NCBI GenBank assembly: GCA_033964015.1
Contig: JAWWUD010000061.1
Location: forward strand, 737,001 to 801,000
Length of the DNA stretch: 64,000 bases
Reading direction: 5' to 3'
Source: Scolanthus callimorphus
Lineage: Eukaryota; Cnidaria; Anthozoa; Actiniaria; Edwardsiidae
The position numbers and the translations under genes are program-made. Shown in pieces: positions 37,636 through 50,136 of this stretch (its first letter is position 1; each line of letters opens with the position of its first letter). The notes under the pieces were generated by a model, which worked only from the letters and a program-made list of their open reading frames with translations, did not search any database and had not been told where the DNA came from.

Positions 37636-37643
37636 GCGCGAAA
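37636..37643 (-). promoter_or_regulatory. E2F-like site upstream of CENP-T
   Basis: GCGCGAAA, which reads TTTCGCGC on the - strand and fits the TTTSSCGC consensus, lies about 240 bases upstream of the first identified CENP-T exon. Eye match only. Confidence 0.25.
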
Positions 37644-38166
37644 AACTGTGATACGAAAAATAGAGATAAATACATTTCCCCTGCTTTTATCGTAACTAAC
37701 TTCTATCAAAAACTATCAAACAAATTTGATTTTTGTATGTGCTATCTGATTAATAGTCCGGGAATGCTGTACTAACTAAAAAACTCGTCAATTTTTAAAT
37801 TTAAATGACGGGGGCCCTGTGTAATTGGGGTATTCCACAAAAAATACCTCTCCTTCTTAGCCAATCAGCGCGCGCGATAGAATAGAGGTATGGGATTCTA
37901 TGGAAAATAAACCTTGTATTGCAATGCACTGATTTGAATACACAATACACTGACAATGTATGTTGCTTCATGTTGTTAAACACTGAACAGAGAAAACTTT
38001 AAAACCTTGGACTTGGCATAGGCCTCACAGGCCTGTGGACTTGGTTGTCGTTTGTGTTGTCCTTAATATTAAAAGCAGAGCAACAACAACAAACAAAACA
38101 GAGACACGGCATATGCATGGTGCAGATGGACCATACTCATAAAATGCACTGTCAGTAATAACAACA

Positions 38167-38335
38167 TACCTGCCAACTCTCCCGGTTTACATGGAGACTC
38201 CAGGTTTTTTAACCTCTGACAGTCTCCGGGAACCGGGTAAATTTCTTGTGATTTTCTCCTCTTCTAGGACAGTTGATCAGTTGTTGTATTTGAGACAAAA
38301 TCTCCCGGCTTTGGAGTTTTCAGGGTTGGCAGGTA
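38167..38335. mobile_element. MITE with TACCTGCCAAC ends
   Basis: TACCTGCCAACTCTCCC on the left and GTTGGCAGGTA on the right. It lies between the divergent CENP-T and PSMA7 genes, about 300 bases before the PSMA7 start. Confidence 0.8.
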
Positions 38336-38628
38336 TGTAACAAGGTAAGAACACTTACCTTTATAGGGCCGTATACTGCTACAAGAGATCCATCACAGCA
38401 AATATTCGGTAAAAAAAGCGTAAAACTGTAGTAAACTCGTCTTGTTGTCAGTTATTCGTGTTTGCCGCCATTTTGTACGCGCACGGCTCGCACGGCCTTG
38501 TGGGATAGTCCGTGGCTGGGTGGTTACTAAGCCAACGTGCCGAGTCATTCTCACCGGGAGAAGACAAGAAATCGCGACCACAAATTCACGGCAAATCTTA
38601 GTTTTGCTTAGTTTACTTCCATATCAAA

Positions 38629-41600
38629 ATGTCTGGAGGGTCATACGATAGAGCTATAACAGTATTTTCTCCAGATGGGCATTTATTTCAAGTAGAATAT
38701 GCACAGGAGGCAGTTAAAAAGGGCTCCACGGCTGTAAGTGTTGATTATAAAAGTACTCCATTGAACAACATTGAATCCTTACCAAATCATTGTCATGATG
38801 GTCATAAGCTCAGTGTCTCTTGTATTTGAAAATACAGTTATAGTTTGGCTCGTGTTACAGGTTGGAGTTCGTGGCAAAAATATTGTAGCACTCGGAGTTG
38901 AGAGAAAAGCGGTGGCGAAACTTCAGGAGCCGAGAACCGTCCGAAAATTGTGCACGTTAGACGATCATGTTATTATGGCTTTTGCTGGTTTGTATCTCAC
39001 TTGTATTCTTGTTCCTCGACTTGAGATAATCTTATGTAACGAAGCTTAGTTATGTCTCTTTTTGTAGGTTTAACAGCAGACGCAAGAATTTTAGTGAATA
39101 GAGCACGAGTTGAATGTCAGAGTCACAAGCTCACTGTAGAAGACCCAGTTACGCTAGAGTATATCACAAGATATATTGCAACACTAAAGCAGGTACAATA
39201 TTCAGTGGACGCAGAAATAAATATACTTCAACGTTACTGGGTTTTACTTTTATTAAATTTGACATTTTGACGGAAGAATCTCACAATAAGTATGTAAAAT
39301 GTTATTGTAATTGATATGAGTTCCCATATGGTCTAGTGGTTAGGATCCGGCGCTCTCACCGCCGTGGCCCGGGTTCGATTCCCGGTGTGGGAATATGCCT
39401 TTTTTTCTTTTTCTTGCTATGAAACTCATTTGATTTCTTATTGCTGGCAAGATACGATTAATGTTTATATTTTGTCTGATTCAGATGGTGAAATATATAT
39501 AAAAAAATTTGACTACTAACTTGTCATATTGTGATAAAATACAAAACTTTGCAACATGTTAGAGAATTAAAAAAACAAAACTCTGTATATCTGATTGCTA
39601 CTATACTGGGTGTTTATCAGTATGCTACGCGCCTCGTTAACTATCTATTGACTCATAGAAAACTCGAACTCGTAGTCTAATTGTTAAATAGTTGAATATA
39701 CCAGACTGAGTTTGATTGACAGGTACATGTAGTCAGCTTGGAAGAAGCATAATGGTGTGAATAGCAGCAATATCAAATGAGTTTGCTATTCTCCCTGGTT
39801 TGACTTCTTGTCAGTTGTTCTACAATTATGAACATTAAGTGAATGGATATGGAAGTATTCTAAAACTTCTCATCAGTCTCAAATCAGAGTCAACTACTGT
39901 CACTTGCCAGCAATTATTTTTGTTCATGAACACAAATCTGATTGGCTAATAAACTCAGGATGGGTCCAGTTCAGTTAGCAGCCAGTAGCTAGCAGCACTG
40001 TAGTAATAATACTGTCTTTGTGATTAATACTGGGTGTTGTCTTTGTTTTCCAGCGTTACACTCAGAGTAATGGCAGACGGCCATTTGGTATTTCCACCTT
40101 ATTGTAGGGTTTGATTATGATGGTACACCTAGACTCTACCAGACGGACCCATCAGGGACTTACCACGCATGGAAGGTAAATATCCTGATCATCAGGGACT
40201 TATCACGCATGGAAGGTAAATATCCTGATCATCAGGGACTTACCACGCATGGAAGGTAAATATCCTGATCATCAGGGACTTACCACGCATGGAAGGTAAA
40301 TATCCTGATCATCAGGGACTTACCACGCATGGAAGGTAAATATCCTGATCATCAGGGACTTACCACGCATGGAAGGTAAATATCCTGATCATCAGGGACT
40401 TACCACGCATGGAAGGTATATATCCTGATCATCAGGGACTTACCACGCATGGAAGGTAAATATCCTGATCATCAGGGACTTATCACGCATGGAAGGTAAA
40501 TATCCTGATCATCAGGGACTTATCACGCATGGAAGGTAAATATCCTGATCATCAGGGACTTATCACGCATGGAAGGTAAATATCCTGATCATCAGGGACT
40601 TACCACGCATGGAAGGTAAATATCCTGATCATCAAGGACTTACCACACATGGAAGGTAAATATCCTGATCATCAGGGACTTACCACGCATGGAAGGTATA
40701 TATCCTGATCATCAGGGACTTACCACGCATGGAAGGTAAATATCCTGATCATCAAGGACTTACCACACATGGAAGGTAAATATCCTGATCATCAGGGACT
40801 TATCACGCATGGAAGGTAAATATCCTGATCATCAGGGACTTACCACGCATGGAAGGTAAATATCCTGATCATCAGGGACTTACCACGCATGGAAGGTAAA
40901 TATCCTGATCATCAGGGACTTACCACGCATGGAAGGTAAATATCCTGATCATCAGGGACTTACCACGCATGGAAGGTAAATATCCTGATCATCAGGGACT
41001 TACCACGCATGGAAGGTAAATATCCTGATCATCAGGGACTTACCACGCATGGAAGGTAAATATCCTGATCATCAGGGACTTACCACGCATGGAAGGTAAA
41101 TATCCTGATCATCAGGGACTTACCACGCATGGAAGGTATATATCCTGATCATCAGGGACTTACACGCATGGAAGGTAAATATCCTGATCATCAGGGACTT
41201 ATCACGCATGGAAGGTAAATATCCTGATCATCAGGGACTTATCACGCATGGAAGGTAAATATCCTGATCATCAGGGACTTATCACGCATGGAAGGTAAAT
41301 ATCCTGATCATCAGGGACTTACCACGCATGGAAGGTAAATATCCTGATCATCAAGGACTTACCACACATGGAAGGTAAATATCCTGATCATCAGGGACTT
41401 ACCACGCATGGAAGGTATATATCCTGATCATCAGGGACTTACCACGCATGGAAGGTAAATATCCTGATCATCAAGGACTTACCACACATGGAAGGTAAAT
41501 ATCCTGATCATCAGGGACTTACCACGCATGGAAGGTATATATCCTGATCATCAGGGACTTACCACGCATGGAAGGTAAATATCCTGATCATCAAGGACTT

Positions 41601-44600
41601 ACCACACATGGAAGGTAAATATCCTGATCATCAGGGACTTATCACGCATGGAAGGTAAATATCCTGATCATCAGGGACTTACCACGCATGGAAGGTAAAT
41701 ATCCTGATCATCAGGGACTTACCACGCATGGAAGGTAAATATCCTGATCATCAGGGGCTTACCACGCATGGAAGGTAAATATCCTGATCATCAGGGACTT
41801 ACCACGCATGGAAGGTAAATATCCTGATCATCAGGGACTTACCACGCATGGAAGGTAAATATCCTGATCATCAGGGACTTACCACGCATGGAGGGTAAAT
41901 ATCCTGATCATCAGGGACTTACCACGCATGGAAGGTAAATATCCTGATCATCAGGGACTTACCACGCATGAAAGGTAAATATCCTGATCATCAGGGACTT
42001 ACCACGCATGGAAGGTAAATATCCTGATCATCAGGGACTTACCACGCATGGAAGGTAAATATCCTGATCATCAGGGACTTACCACGCATGGAAAGTAAAT
42101 ATCCTGATCATCAGGGACTTACCACGCATGGAAGGTAAATATCCTGATCATCAGGGACTTACCACACATGGAAGGTAAATATCCTGATCATCAGGGACTT
42201 ACCACACATGGAAGGTAAATATCCTGATCATCAGGGACTTACCACACATGGAAGGTAAATATCCTGATCATCAGGGACTTACCACACATGGAAGGTAAAT
42301 ATCCTGATCATCAGGGACTTACCACGCATGGAAGGTAAATATCCTGATCATCAGGGACTTATCACGCATGGAAGGTAAATATCCTGATCATCAGGGACTT
42401 ACCACGCATGGAAGGTAAATATCCTGATCATCAGGGACTTACCACGCATGGAAGGTAAATATCCTGATCATCAGGGACTTACCACGCATGGAAGGTAAAT
42501 ATCCTGATCATCAGGGACTTACCACGCATGGAAGGTAAATATCCTGATCATCAGGGACTTACCACGCATGGAAGGTAAATATCCTGATCATCAGGGACTT
42601 ACCACGCATGGAAGGTAAATATCCTGATCATCAGGGACTTACCACGCATGGAAGGTAAATATCCTGATCATCAGGGACTTACCACGCATGGAAGGTAAAT
42701 ATCCTGATCATCAGGGACTTAAAACGCATGGAAGGTAAATATCCTGATCATCAGGGACTTACCACGCATGGAAGGTAAATATCCTGATCATCAGGGACTT
42801 ATCACGCATGGAAGGTAATTATCCTGATCATCAAGGACTTATCAGCCATGGATGGCATAATTTGGAGAAACATGGTTTCCATTTTGGAACTCTATGCTGT
42901 GTGAGGTGTGAAAAACTATAATTGTCCATATTGCTGAGTGCTTTTGAGTTTCCCTTTACCACATGCTCTCCTACTTGCCGAGTGCAATAAGGGAGTGAAA
43001 CAGTCTACCAGAAGAAGTAGTACATGTGCCTTCCCTAGCCTTCAAACAGGGTTTTGCCGCCATGTAGTGACTTGTCATTCGACTGTATTTTTATTTCTAT
43101 TTATTTGATTAACCTCTCAATAATCATAATTTTCATGGAGTTAGTGTAAGAAGGTACCATGTATTTTGAAGTCTACATTATGGAGTCAGCACAGCCATTG
43201 ATATTGCAAAACTAGACTTGCAGAATAATGCCACCGACAAATCTATTTGCAATGGGATGTAATTTTTGTACAGGCTATTTCTATATGACATATGTACAGG
43301 TGACAAGTTTCACCACATGCTTTTGCATTTTCTTACAGGCTAATGCAATTGGAAGAAGTGCTAAGACAGTCCGTGAGTTCCTTGAAAAACACTACACAAA
43401 GGAAGTTGCTGAATCAGATGATGAGACTGTCAAACTTGCCATCAAAGCTCTATTGGAGGTTAATATTTACTCTAGGATCTGTCTCTTCTGTTTAATTGTT
43501 ACAGTCTTTTCTGTCTGTCTTGTCTTGTATTATCTGCCTTCTGTTTTTTCTGTCATAACCATACCCTGTTTTATACAACTATATCCTGTGCATCTAACTG
43601 AAGGATCTTTTTCTCTGACTGATTAATTTTTTTGGTGTCACTCTGTTACCAGGTTGTCCAATCAGGAGGAAAAAATATTGAGCTTGCTGTCATGAAGAAA
43701 GGGGAATCAATGAGGGTAAAGATTGTTTGAAATCCTTTCTTAGTGCAACTGTGAACCCAATATAGTCTAGCCGGTAGAGGGGGTTCATGTGAACTCCCCG
43801 GAACTAGTAATGAGACATACATTTTTGGAATCCTTAGGATGTCTACAAAATGGTTTTAGATGTTAACAGCTCCAAAAAGTGTCCCATGGCCCTATTTTGC
43901 CAGATTTTTGTTTTTTAATTGTATTCTTTTGTTATTTAATTAGATTCAATGAGGCAATTTTATAGACTGTTGCGCTGTCCAGAAAAGCATTCCAGTCTTA
44001 CCTCTGATGCAGTTATAGTGTCATTAATAGACTGAAAACATTTGTACAATTTACATCATGCCCGTTTTATACATGTTACATTCCTTACTGATAGATATTT
44101 TCTAAGACCCTGTCAACCTTTGTATTCCTATTAGAAAATACCAAAACGATATGCGTATGTCACAGGAAAAGGCTTAGGCAGCGAGTTAACTTGTCTACAT
44201 GTGATCAGAGTATTCCAGAGATCGTAAAATCCTAAATTTAGAATCTAAAGAGCTTTTCTGAATGGTGCTACAGTCCATAAAGTTGCCTTTATTGAATCTC
44301 ATTAAATAACAAGAGAATACAATTAAAAAACAACAAATCTGGCAAAATAGCGCTGTGGGACATTTTTTTAGCTGTTAACATCTAAAACCATTTTCTAGAA
44401 ATCCTAAGGATTCCAAAAATGTATGTCTCGTAACTAGATCTGGGGGGTGCACGTGAACCCCCTCTACCGACTAGACTAATAGCCCTTCCATGAAGCATCA
44501 AATTTCTAATATTGCGATTCAATTCTGAAATTGATATTAATAGTCATAATTCTGCAAAGCTGTGACTATTAACACTTATTGGATGAGGTTGAGCATGATA

Positions 44601-45647
44601 GTGAGATTTGGCAATGCCAAGGTTTGTGTTATCTGCCGAAGTGAAACTGAGGCAGATAACACAAACTTGAGGCGTTGACAAATCTCACTGTCATGCGAAA
44701 ACCAAATTCAATAATTGTTTTATTATTCAGCAACCAGGAATTCTTACCTAGCTAAACAACGTCAATGATGAGGCCTTGCTCTGCGAAAGGGTTTTTCAAC
44801 TTCAGCTTACATCCATTAGTATTTTCCTCTTCGTATTCAATTCAAATAGCCATTGTTGATGTTTAGATACCCTGAGCAATGATCTCTCTGCAATAAGCAT
44901 GGCTCTAAATTGGCTTTCGCCTTCGAAATGAAACCAAGATGGCGGCCAAACCTATTGACTTGCGTTATGACATCATTAGAGTGCATCAATCCTAATGTCT
45001 GGAGTTTGACGTCACAAACTGTGCGCCAACATGCTTTCCCTGTGTACTCTTAGCCAATCAGAATCGAGATAGTGGCATAGCTGAATAATAATTTATGTTA
45101 TTATACATTGTACTCATTATCTCGATTCTGATTGGCTAAGAGCGTGCACTTTCCTTTGGGAATCACATAATTTGAGGATCTTTAAGTATCAGTATGCTGA
45201 TTCTTTAGCTGATTCTTGATTCTATGCATGCAATGCATCATGTTCCTAGAGCACTTAAATTCCTTCCCCGAAAAAAACGATTGTGTAAAAGAATTGCTTG
45301 TGAGAAAAATAAACTTTGTTTGTCACGAAAATATTTTCAATCAATGTAATAATAAAAAAATTATTGAATAAAACACATTATTGAATTCGGCCTTATGGCC
45401 TCACCTGATCCCACTTGTTTTGACATTCTGGATAGCACAAAAACCTCATCCAATAATTGCTTAATATCACACCAATAGGAGGGGTGCGGATATGTGACTG
45501 CCTAGTTCATTCAGATAATGTTTTTTCTTTCTTTTCAAGATCCTACAAGCAGAGGAAGTTGACAAATTTGTTGAAATAATCGAGAAAGAGAAAGAAGAGG
45601 AAGCAGAAAAGAAAAAAAGAGAGAAAGGCACTGGATCTGCCAAGTGA
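38629..45647 (+). CDS. PSMA7: 20S proteasome alpha subunit, PSMA7 type, seven exons
   Basis: PSMA7 is one of the seven alpha-ring subunits of the 20S proteasome core, which gate entry to the proteolytic chamber. Exons: 38629-38733, 38861-38987, 39068-39192, 40054-40175, 43339-43458, 43653-43715, 45540-45647, all GT-AG with matching phases; about 255 residues. Exon 1 holds the alpha-subunit signature ([20 protein letters not shown], then [11 protein letters not shown]). Later blocks are [43 protein letters not shown] and [17 protein letters not shown]. The tail is a KEKE-type run ([18 protein letters not shown]). Exon 4 lacks one base near 40100 (TTATTG where TTAATTG would keep frame), an apparent assembly indel. 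PSMA8 is the main alternative but is vertebrate-specific. It lies head-to-head with CENP-T. Intron 4 is almost wholly a repeat of the exon-4 end. Confidence 0.95.
39322..39393 (+). tRNA. tRNA-Glu (anticodon CTC)
   Basis: A 72-nt cloverleaf without intron. The acceptor strands are TCCCATA and TGTGGGA (one G-U), the D-arm region is GGTCTAGTGGTTAGGA (box A), the anticodon loop is CTCTCAC in a CGGCG/CGCCG stem, and GGTTCGATTCC is box B. It lies in PSMA7 intron 3 on the same strand. Confidence 0.97.
39400..39406 (+). terminator. RNA polymerase III terminator
   Basis: Seven T residues start 7 bases after the tRNA-Glu gene, the normal Pol III stop signal. Confidence 0.85.
40150..42840. repeat. 40-bp minisatellite containing the PSMA7 exon-4 5' splice site, 67 copies
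   Basis: The first unit begins inside exon 4 at 40150. Each unit consists of the last 26 coding bases (ACTTACCACGCATGGAAG at the end), then GTAAATATCCTGAT. Sixty-seven full units follow with few variants (TATCACG, CACACATG, GTATAT, one base lost near 41162), then a decayed unit. Thus nearly every unit retains an AAG|GTAAAT donor. The array ends about 500 bases before exon 5. Confidence 0.97.
43763..44478. mobile_element. 716-bp MITE with ~200-bp inverted arms in PSMA7 intron 6
   Basis: TAGTCTAGCCGGTAGAGGGG on the left is inverted on the right, and inversion continues inward ('catttttggaatccttagga', 'tggttttagatgttaacagc'). Confidence 0.85.
44575..45465. mobile_element. Nested inverted-repeat DNA in PSMA7 intron 6
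   Basis: 'attggatgaggtt' (44578) is inverted at 45446-45460. Inside are a hairpin at about 44620-44670 ('aggtttgtgttatctgcc' inverted) and another at 45049-45139 ('ttagccaatcagaatcgaga' inverted). Probably several MITEs. Confidence 0.65.
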
Positions 45648-46006
45648 GGCAGACTAAAGACTAAAGAGCATGTTTTGTAAGACATTCATTTCTCTGTTGT
45701 ATAATATGCAGCGTCCCAGGGTGATCCACATGATATCTTGTAGAAAGCAGACATTCACTCAATGCTAAATGGCTGGAATGTTGTCGGCCATAAAACAGAG
45801 ATGACTGAGAAATATTGTTAGAAACTTCTGACAACTTTTATCCATCAGGCATTAAAAGTCCTGATGACAGTAAGTGTATTGTTGCTATTTCTTGGAGATT
45901 AAAATGACTGGTGGTAAAACAAGGGGGTATTTGTTAGGTAGTAGGGGTCTCTCCTCCTTTGTTCACTGTAACTTTGTTCTGGTGTTCACATGACGTCATC
46001 AAAATC

Positions 46007-46110
46007 CTAACTTTATTTTTAAAGCTAGGGACAGTATAAAACTGTACTTTTCAGACCTGGTCTGAAAAGTACAGTTTTATACTGTCCCTAGCTTTAAAAA
46101 ATAAAGTTAG
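46007..46110. repeat. Nearly perfect 104-bp palindrome downstream of PSMA7
   Basis: Two ~50-bp arms, from 'ctaactttatttttaaagct' inward to 'gtacttttcagacc', with practically no loop and only 1-2 differences. It could be a young fold-back element; a transcript would form a long hairpin. Confidence 0.85.
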
Positions 46111-46353
46111 AAGTTCCCAATAGGACTCTTCTCGCCAAGTTTAGTCGGTTTCCTGTTTTTAGCTCCTCGGATATCGGCGCTGAAAATTCTGTCACGCAAC
46201 ACTAGTCACGCTTCTTTAGGCATTGATTTCGTGCAATATTTCAGGTAATTTTCTCGTTTGGAACGTTCGATCGAACGTCGTATGCTTAACAAGTGAATAT
46301 ATTTTCCAAATAAACCACATTTTGGACAATGTTAGCTCATATTGTGGTCTTAC

Positions 46354-47615
46354 TAGACTAGACGAACTTTCGGAAAATCGTACTTCATGAGGCATTTTTT
46401 AGTAAAAGCTGGCAACAAGTTCCATCTAATGCGAAATTTTACGCTGAATCCGGATTTGTTTGTTGCCAACGCAGATTTTGCATTTTAAGAGGTGAAATGA
46501 CGTCATGATTGACAGCTGTCACACAGACCTCTACATTAATTTTTTGCCGATTTTTTTTTTAATTTTAACGACCAGTCCAATTGAAATGGATAAGTGGCAA
46601 TGCGGTATTCCAAAAAAAGTTTCTATATTATGGGATAGGGTGCTTGATGGGCGTAGAACGTCATCCAAAATGGCGTATCCAAGATGGCCGCCGTGCCGCC
46701 ATTTTGGATATCCGGCGATTGTTTGAGGCCATCACGTTCAAAGGCTAAACTTAAAAAAAAAAAGACAAAACTTAAACGATTTTGCAATACATAAAAAAAT
46801 AGCAACAGACGATTATGTGGAAAGAGAATACTATATTGGCAAATATATGATTGTTGTTAGTAATTTAGGTAAGAAGCGCAATCCCCAATCACAAAATTAT
46901 AGCAAGTTAGTCGTCCCTGCTGTAAAAGTTCTCACTTTGACTATTGATTTTAAAGCCTATCACTGAGTCAAACACTGAGACATCTACGACTATTGTTTTA
47001 AAGGCGTGCAGAATATATACGAACTTCAAAGGCACAGTTTTGTTGCCGGGACCAAGGATGATCATCGAAAAATGAGGATATCGTTTAGATCATAAAATCA
47101 AGCGGCGGTGAATCTGATTCACCTATTGATTTGCCTTTTATATATTTAATATGGCTTCATTCGACCAGCAGCACTGCAGTTCATACTGTGATACCATGAA
47201 TTCATTGTCAGCTATTTATTTCCATGTCTTTTTTGACTACCAGACTGGATAGTTTCTAAAAATCAAATTTGACGATATGGCGGCCATCTTGGATCCGCCA
47301 TTTTGAATATCACAGCAGCGCAATATCCGAATAATACGACACATTTTCGTATAGAACATTCTAAACTATCCTGTTCAAGTTCAATATTCGTTCGAATTTG
47401 AAATATAGCGACGAAACTATTTTAAGGGGTTCGCGAACAGCTGTCAATCATGATGACGTCATTTTCACTCATTAAAACGCAAAATCAGGGATGGCAACAA
47501 GGAAATTCGGATTCAGCGTGTAAAATTACATAAGAAAACTCTTGTTGCCAGCTTTTACTAAAAAGTGCCTCGTGCGCCTTAAATATTGCAAAGTTCTGAT
47601 TTTTCGTCTAGTCTA
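46354..47615. mobile_element. 1.26-kb inverted-repeat element, copy B
   Basis: Same family and almost the same sequence as 18260-19502, with the same TAGACTAGACGAA ends and TA borders. It differs by small indels, e.g. 'gcgacgaaactattttaa' present near 47408 but absent in copy A. Confidence 0.85.
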
Positions 47616-48039
47616 TACGGCACATTTAGTAATTTGGCCGCCATGTTGGAGTCCTTCCAACATGATGGTGACATCATACATTTTATTGTCAACAGCAACC
47701 TCGTCCCCACGGTCTTGTGGGTAATTTTCAAGATGGCGGTTGGTCGAACACAAGACCCTGAAGGAGGCTGAGTCACATGACCACTGTTTGAAGACATGGG
47801 AACGAGGTTGTCCTTTGTTTCGAAACGGTCATGCGACTCTTCGCTTTCGCTTGCAATATAAGATACCAGTATGAAACTTGGCAAAACTTGAGGACATATT
47901 GGCTTTTTGTTCGAAATTACTCATTAAAAGTCAAATGTTTCCGGAGGTGAACGCAATTAATATATCTAGTGAGGAATAACAATTCCATTTCTCATTTTAA
48001 AGTGGACAGACCCAGTTATTTTGCACCCATGCCAACCAA
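47616..48039. other. Repeat-like spacer
   Basis: Contains 'caacctcgtccccacggtct' and, inverted near 47805, 'gaacgaggttg'; probably another worn MITE. No gene. Confidence 0.4.
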
Positions 48040-48249
48040 TTGCACACTGTGCAAAATCAAGCGTATCAGGGCCCTGACACTCCATTGCTCGGACCCTTAT
48101 TCGCGGCAAATCTTGGAAAATCCAGGAATATCAGGGCCATGAGTCGCCGTGCGGCCAAGGCGTGTCAAGGCCCGGACACTATATGGAGTCGGACTGTGTC
48201 CGTACCAGGGAATTTCCGGGCCCGTGCACCTTCCGGGACATGTCGCGTG

Positions 48250-48830
48250 TACAGACCGGGAAATCTCTGTATTCTTCGTGGACACGCGGAGTGTCAGTGG
48301 GGTTTTCTTGTCCATGACACTATCCGACACGCAGTGTGTCACTGGGTTTCTTGCTCATGAAACCCTCTGGCACACGAGGTGTCACTGGGTTTCTTCCTAT
48401 GAAACCATCTGACACGCGGAATGTTATTTGGTTTCTTGCCCCTGAAACCATCCGACATGCAAAATGTCATTGATTTCTTGCCCATGAAACTATATGACAC
48501 GCGGAGTGTATTTGGGTTTCTTTCTTATGAAACCACCAGACACGTGAAATGTTATTTGGTTTATTGCCCTTGAATCTATCCGACATGCGAAGTGTCATTG
48601 ATTTTCTTGCCAATAATGATCTGACACGCGGAATGTCATTTGGTTTCTTGCCCGTGAACCTATCCGAATGCGAAGTTTCGTGGTTTGCTTGCCCCATGAA
48701 ACTATAACTGACACGCGGATCAGCCGGTGTTATTGGCCTTCGTGTTCGTGAAATCACCAGAGAAGCGGAGCCTCATCGGGGCTTCTTTTCTATGAAACCA
48801 TACGCGCGGAGTGTATTGACACTCTTTTAG
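48250..48830. repeat. Degenerate ~55-bp tandem repeat
   Basis: About ten diverged copies of 'gacacgcggagtgt' followed by 'ttgggtttcttgcccatgaaac'. Indels scramble the period; open frames across it are not conserved. Confidence 0.75.
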
Positions 48831-48975
48831 TGTAAGGAAAAGCAAATGGTACGTAAAAGACTACAGTATCACTGGATTTCTTGTGCATCATTTATTGACA
48901 TAAAACTAACTCACGAGTTTCAAGTATTATCTAGTAAGAGAGGTATTTAACAATTCTACATAATAGGTAAGCTAT

Positions 48976-49247
48976 TAGCCGTCCCTTCGCTCTCGATCGT
49001 ACCTTTTCAAGTAAAAAACGTTATTTTTTTTTTTACAATATTTCCAAGACAACGCACGTTCTCTTTTAACAGTTGTAGCGCAACGTTCGTTGTCACGGAA
49101 TCGTTCGCTCGGCTGAGAAAGGCAACCAATCAGAATCTACTGACCGATTTTGCGTAACTAAATTACGTAATGGATGGGAAAATCTCTAGGGAATTCTGAC
49201 GTCTCCTTTCGCAAAGTGAGGTACGATCGGGAGCGAAGGGACGGCCG
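48976..49247. mobile_element. MITE with GCCGTCCCTTCGCTC ends
   Basis: GCCGTCCCTTCGCTCTCGAT is inverted on the right as 'atcgggagcgaagggacggc'. Confidence 0.85.
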
Positions 49248-49317
49248 CAATTTAGGCTAGTAAGCATCCCTGCTGTGATACTAGTATAGTATCTGAATGA
49301 TAAAGTGGCCGTTTTTT

Positions 49318-49630
49318 TATACTAGAGACGGCTAAACCGTCTGGACGACTTTAAGCCACCTCAGACGGCTTAGCCGTCTAGTATAAAGTCGAGAAAAGCA
49401 ACAGACGTCTTAGCCGTCGGACGACAACCGTCTAGTATAAAGACGAGACGACTAAATCAAGACGGCTTGACCGCAAATTGCGCAGCTTATTTCAAAACTC
49501 GACACTTTTCCAAGAGAAATTTATGCGCTCAGCTAGTTCACGGTCGTCCTAAACGCACTTCCGAATTTATGCTAGACGTCCTTAACGAGAAATGTTAAGG
49601 CCATCTGGATTGCTAAGCCGTCTATGAAAT
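49318..49630. mobile_element. Repeat-rich element with 'gacggcttagccgtct' palindromes
   Basis: At least four copies of the palindrome-like 'agacggcttagccgtctagt' in 300 bases. Likely a MITE; ends unclear. Confidence 0.5.
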
Positions 49631-50136
49631 ACGACCAAAGTTTCCCTGAATCTCTGGTACATCGATCATCCCCTACCAAAAAAATATGGTAGTCCACCCC
49701 TCCCCGGATCTCTGGTACATCGAATGTCCGCCGGGCTTTATTGAATATGGATTAATTCCATGTGCAAAGAATGGCATGACGTCTCTGCAGTTTTACAGCT
49801 TTCTTGATGTGTCTTGTGTGATTTGTAGCCCGCCACAGAAAGGTGGATCGGGCTTATGCGTCCGAACTGATGAACTAAATCATTTAATTCGTCTGGACGT
49901 GTTATCCTTCTCTTGCCCGTATTCACACAAGACCAAATGACGAAGTAAGAAACGCCTTAACAAATTATCTGCCTTAGTGTGAAAACGGTCATAACGTGTT
50001 GTGGACTCACGAGGCAAGATATGAGATGTGCCTTTTTCACTTATTAGCATAAAGCAGTTCTTAATATCAATAGAGGACTGTAAATGAAACATAATAGGAA
50101 AATTTCAAGCTGATATCTCGAATCTAAGCGCGTGTA

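Noticed and set aside
40150..42840. CRISPR-like array of 40-bp repeats
   Set aside because: There are no variable spacers; units abut directly, in a eukaryotic intron. It is a minisatellite.
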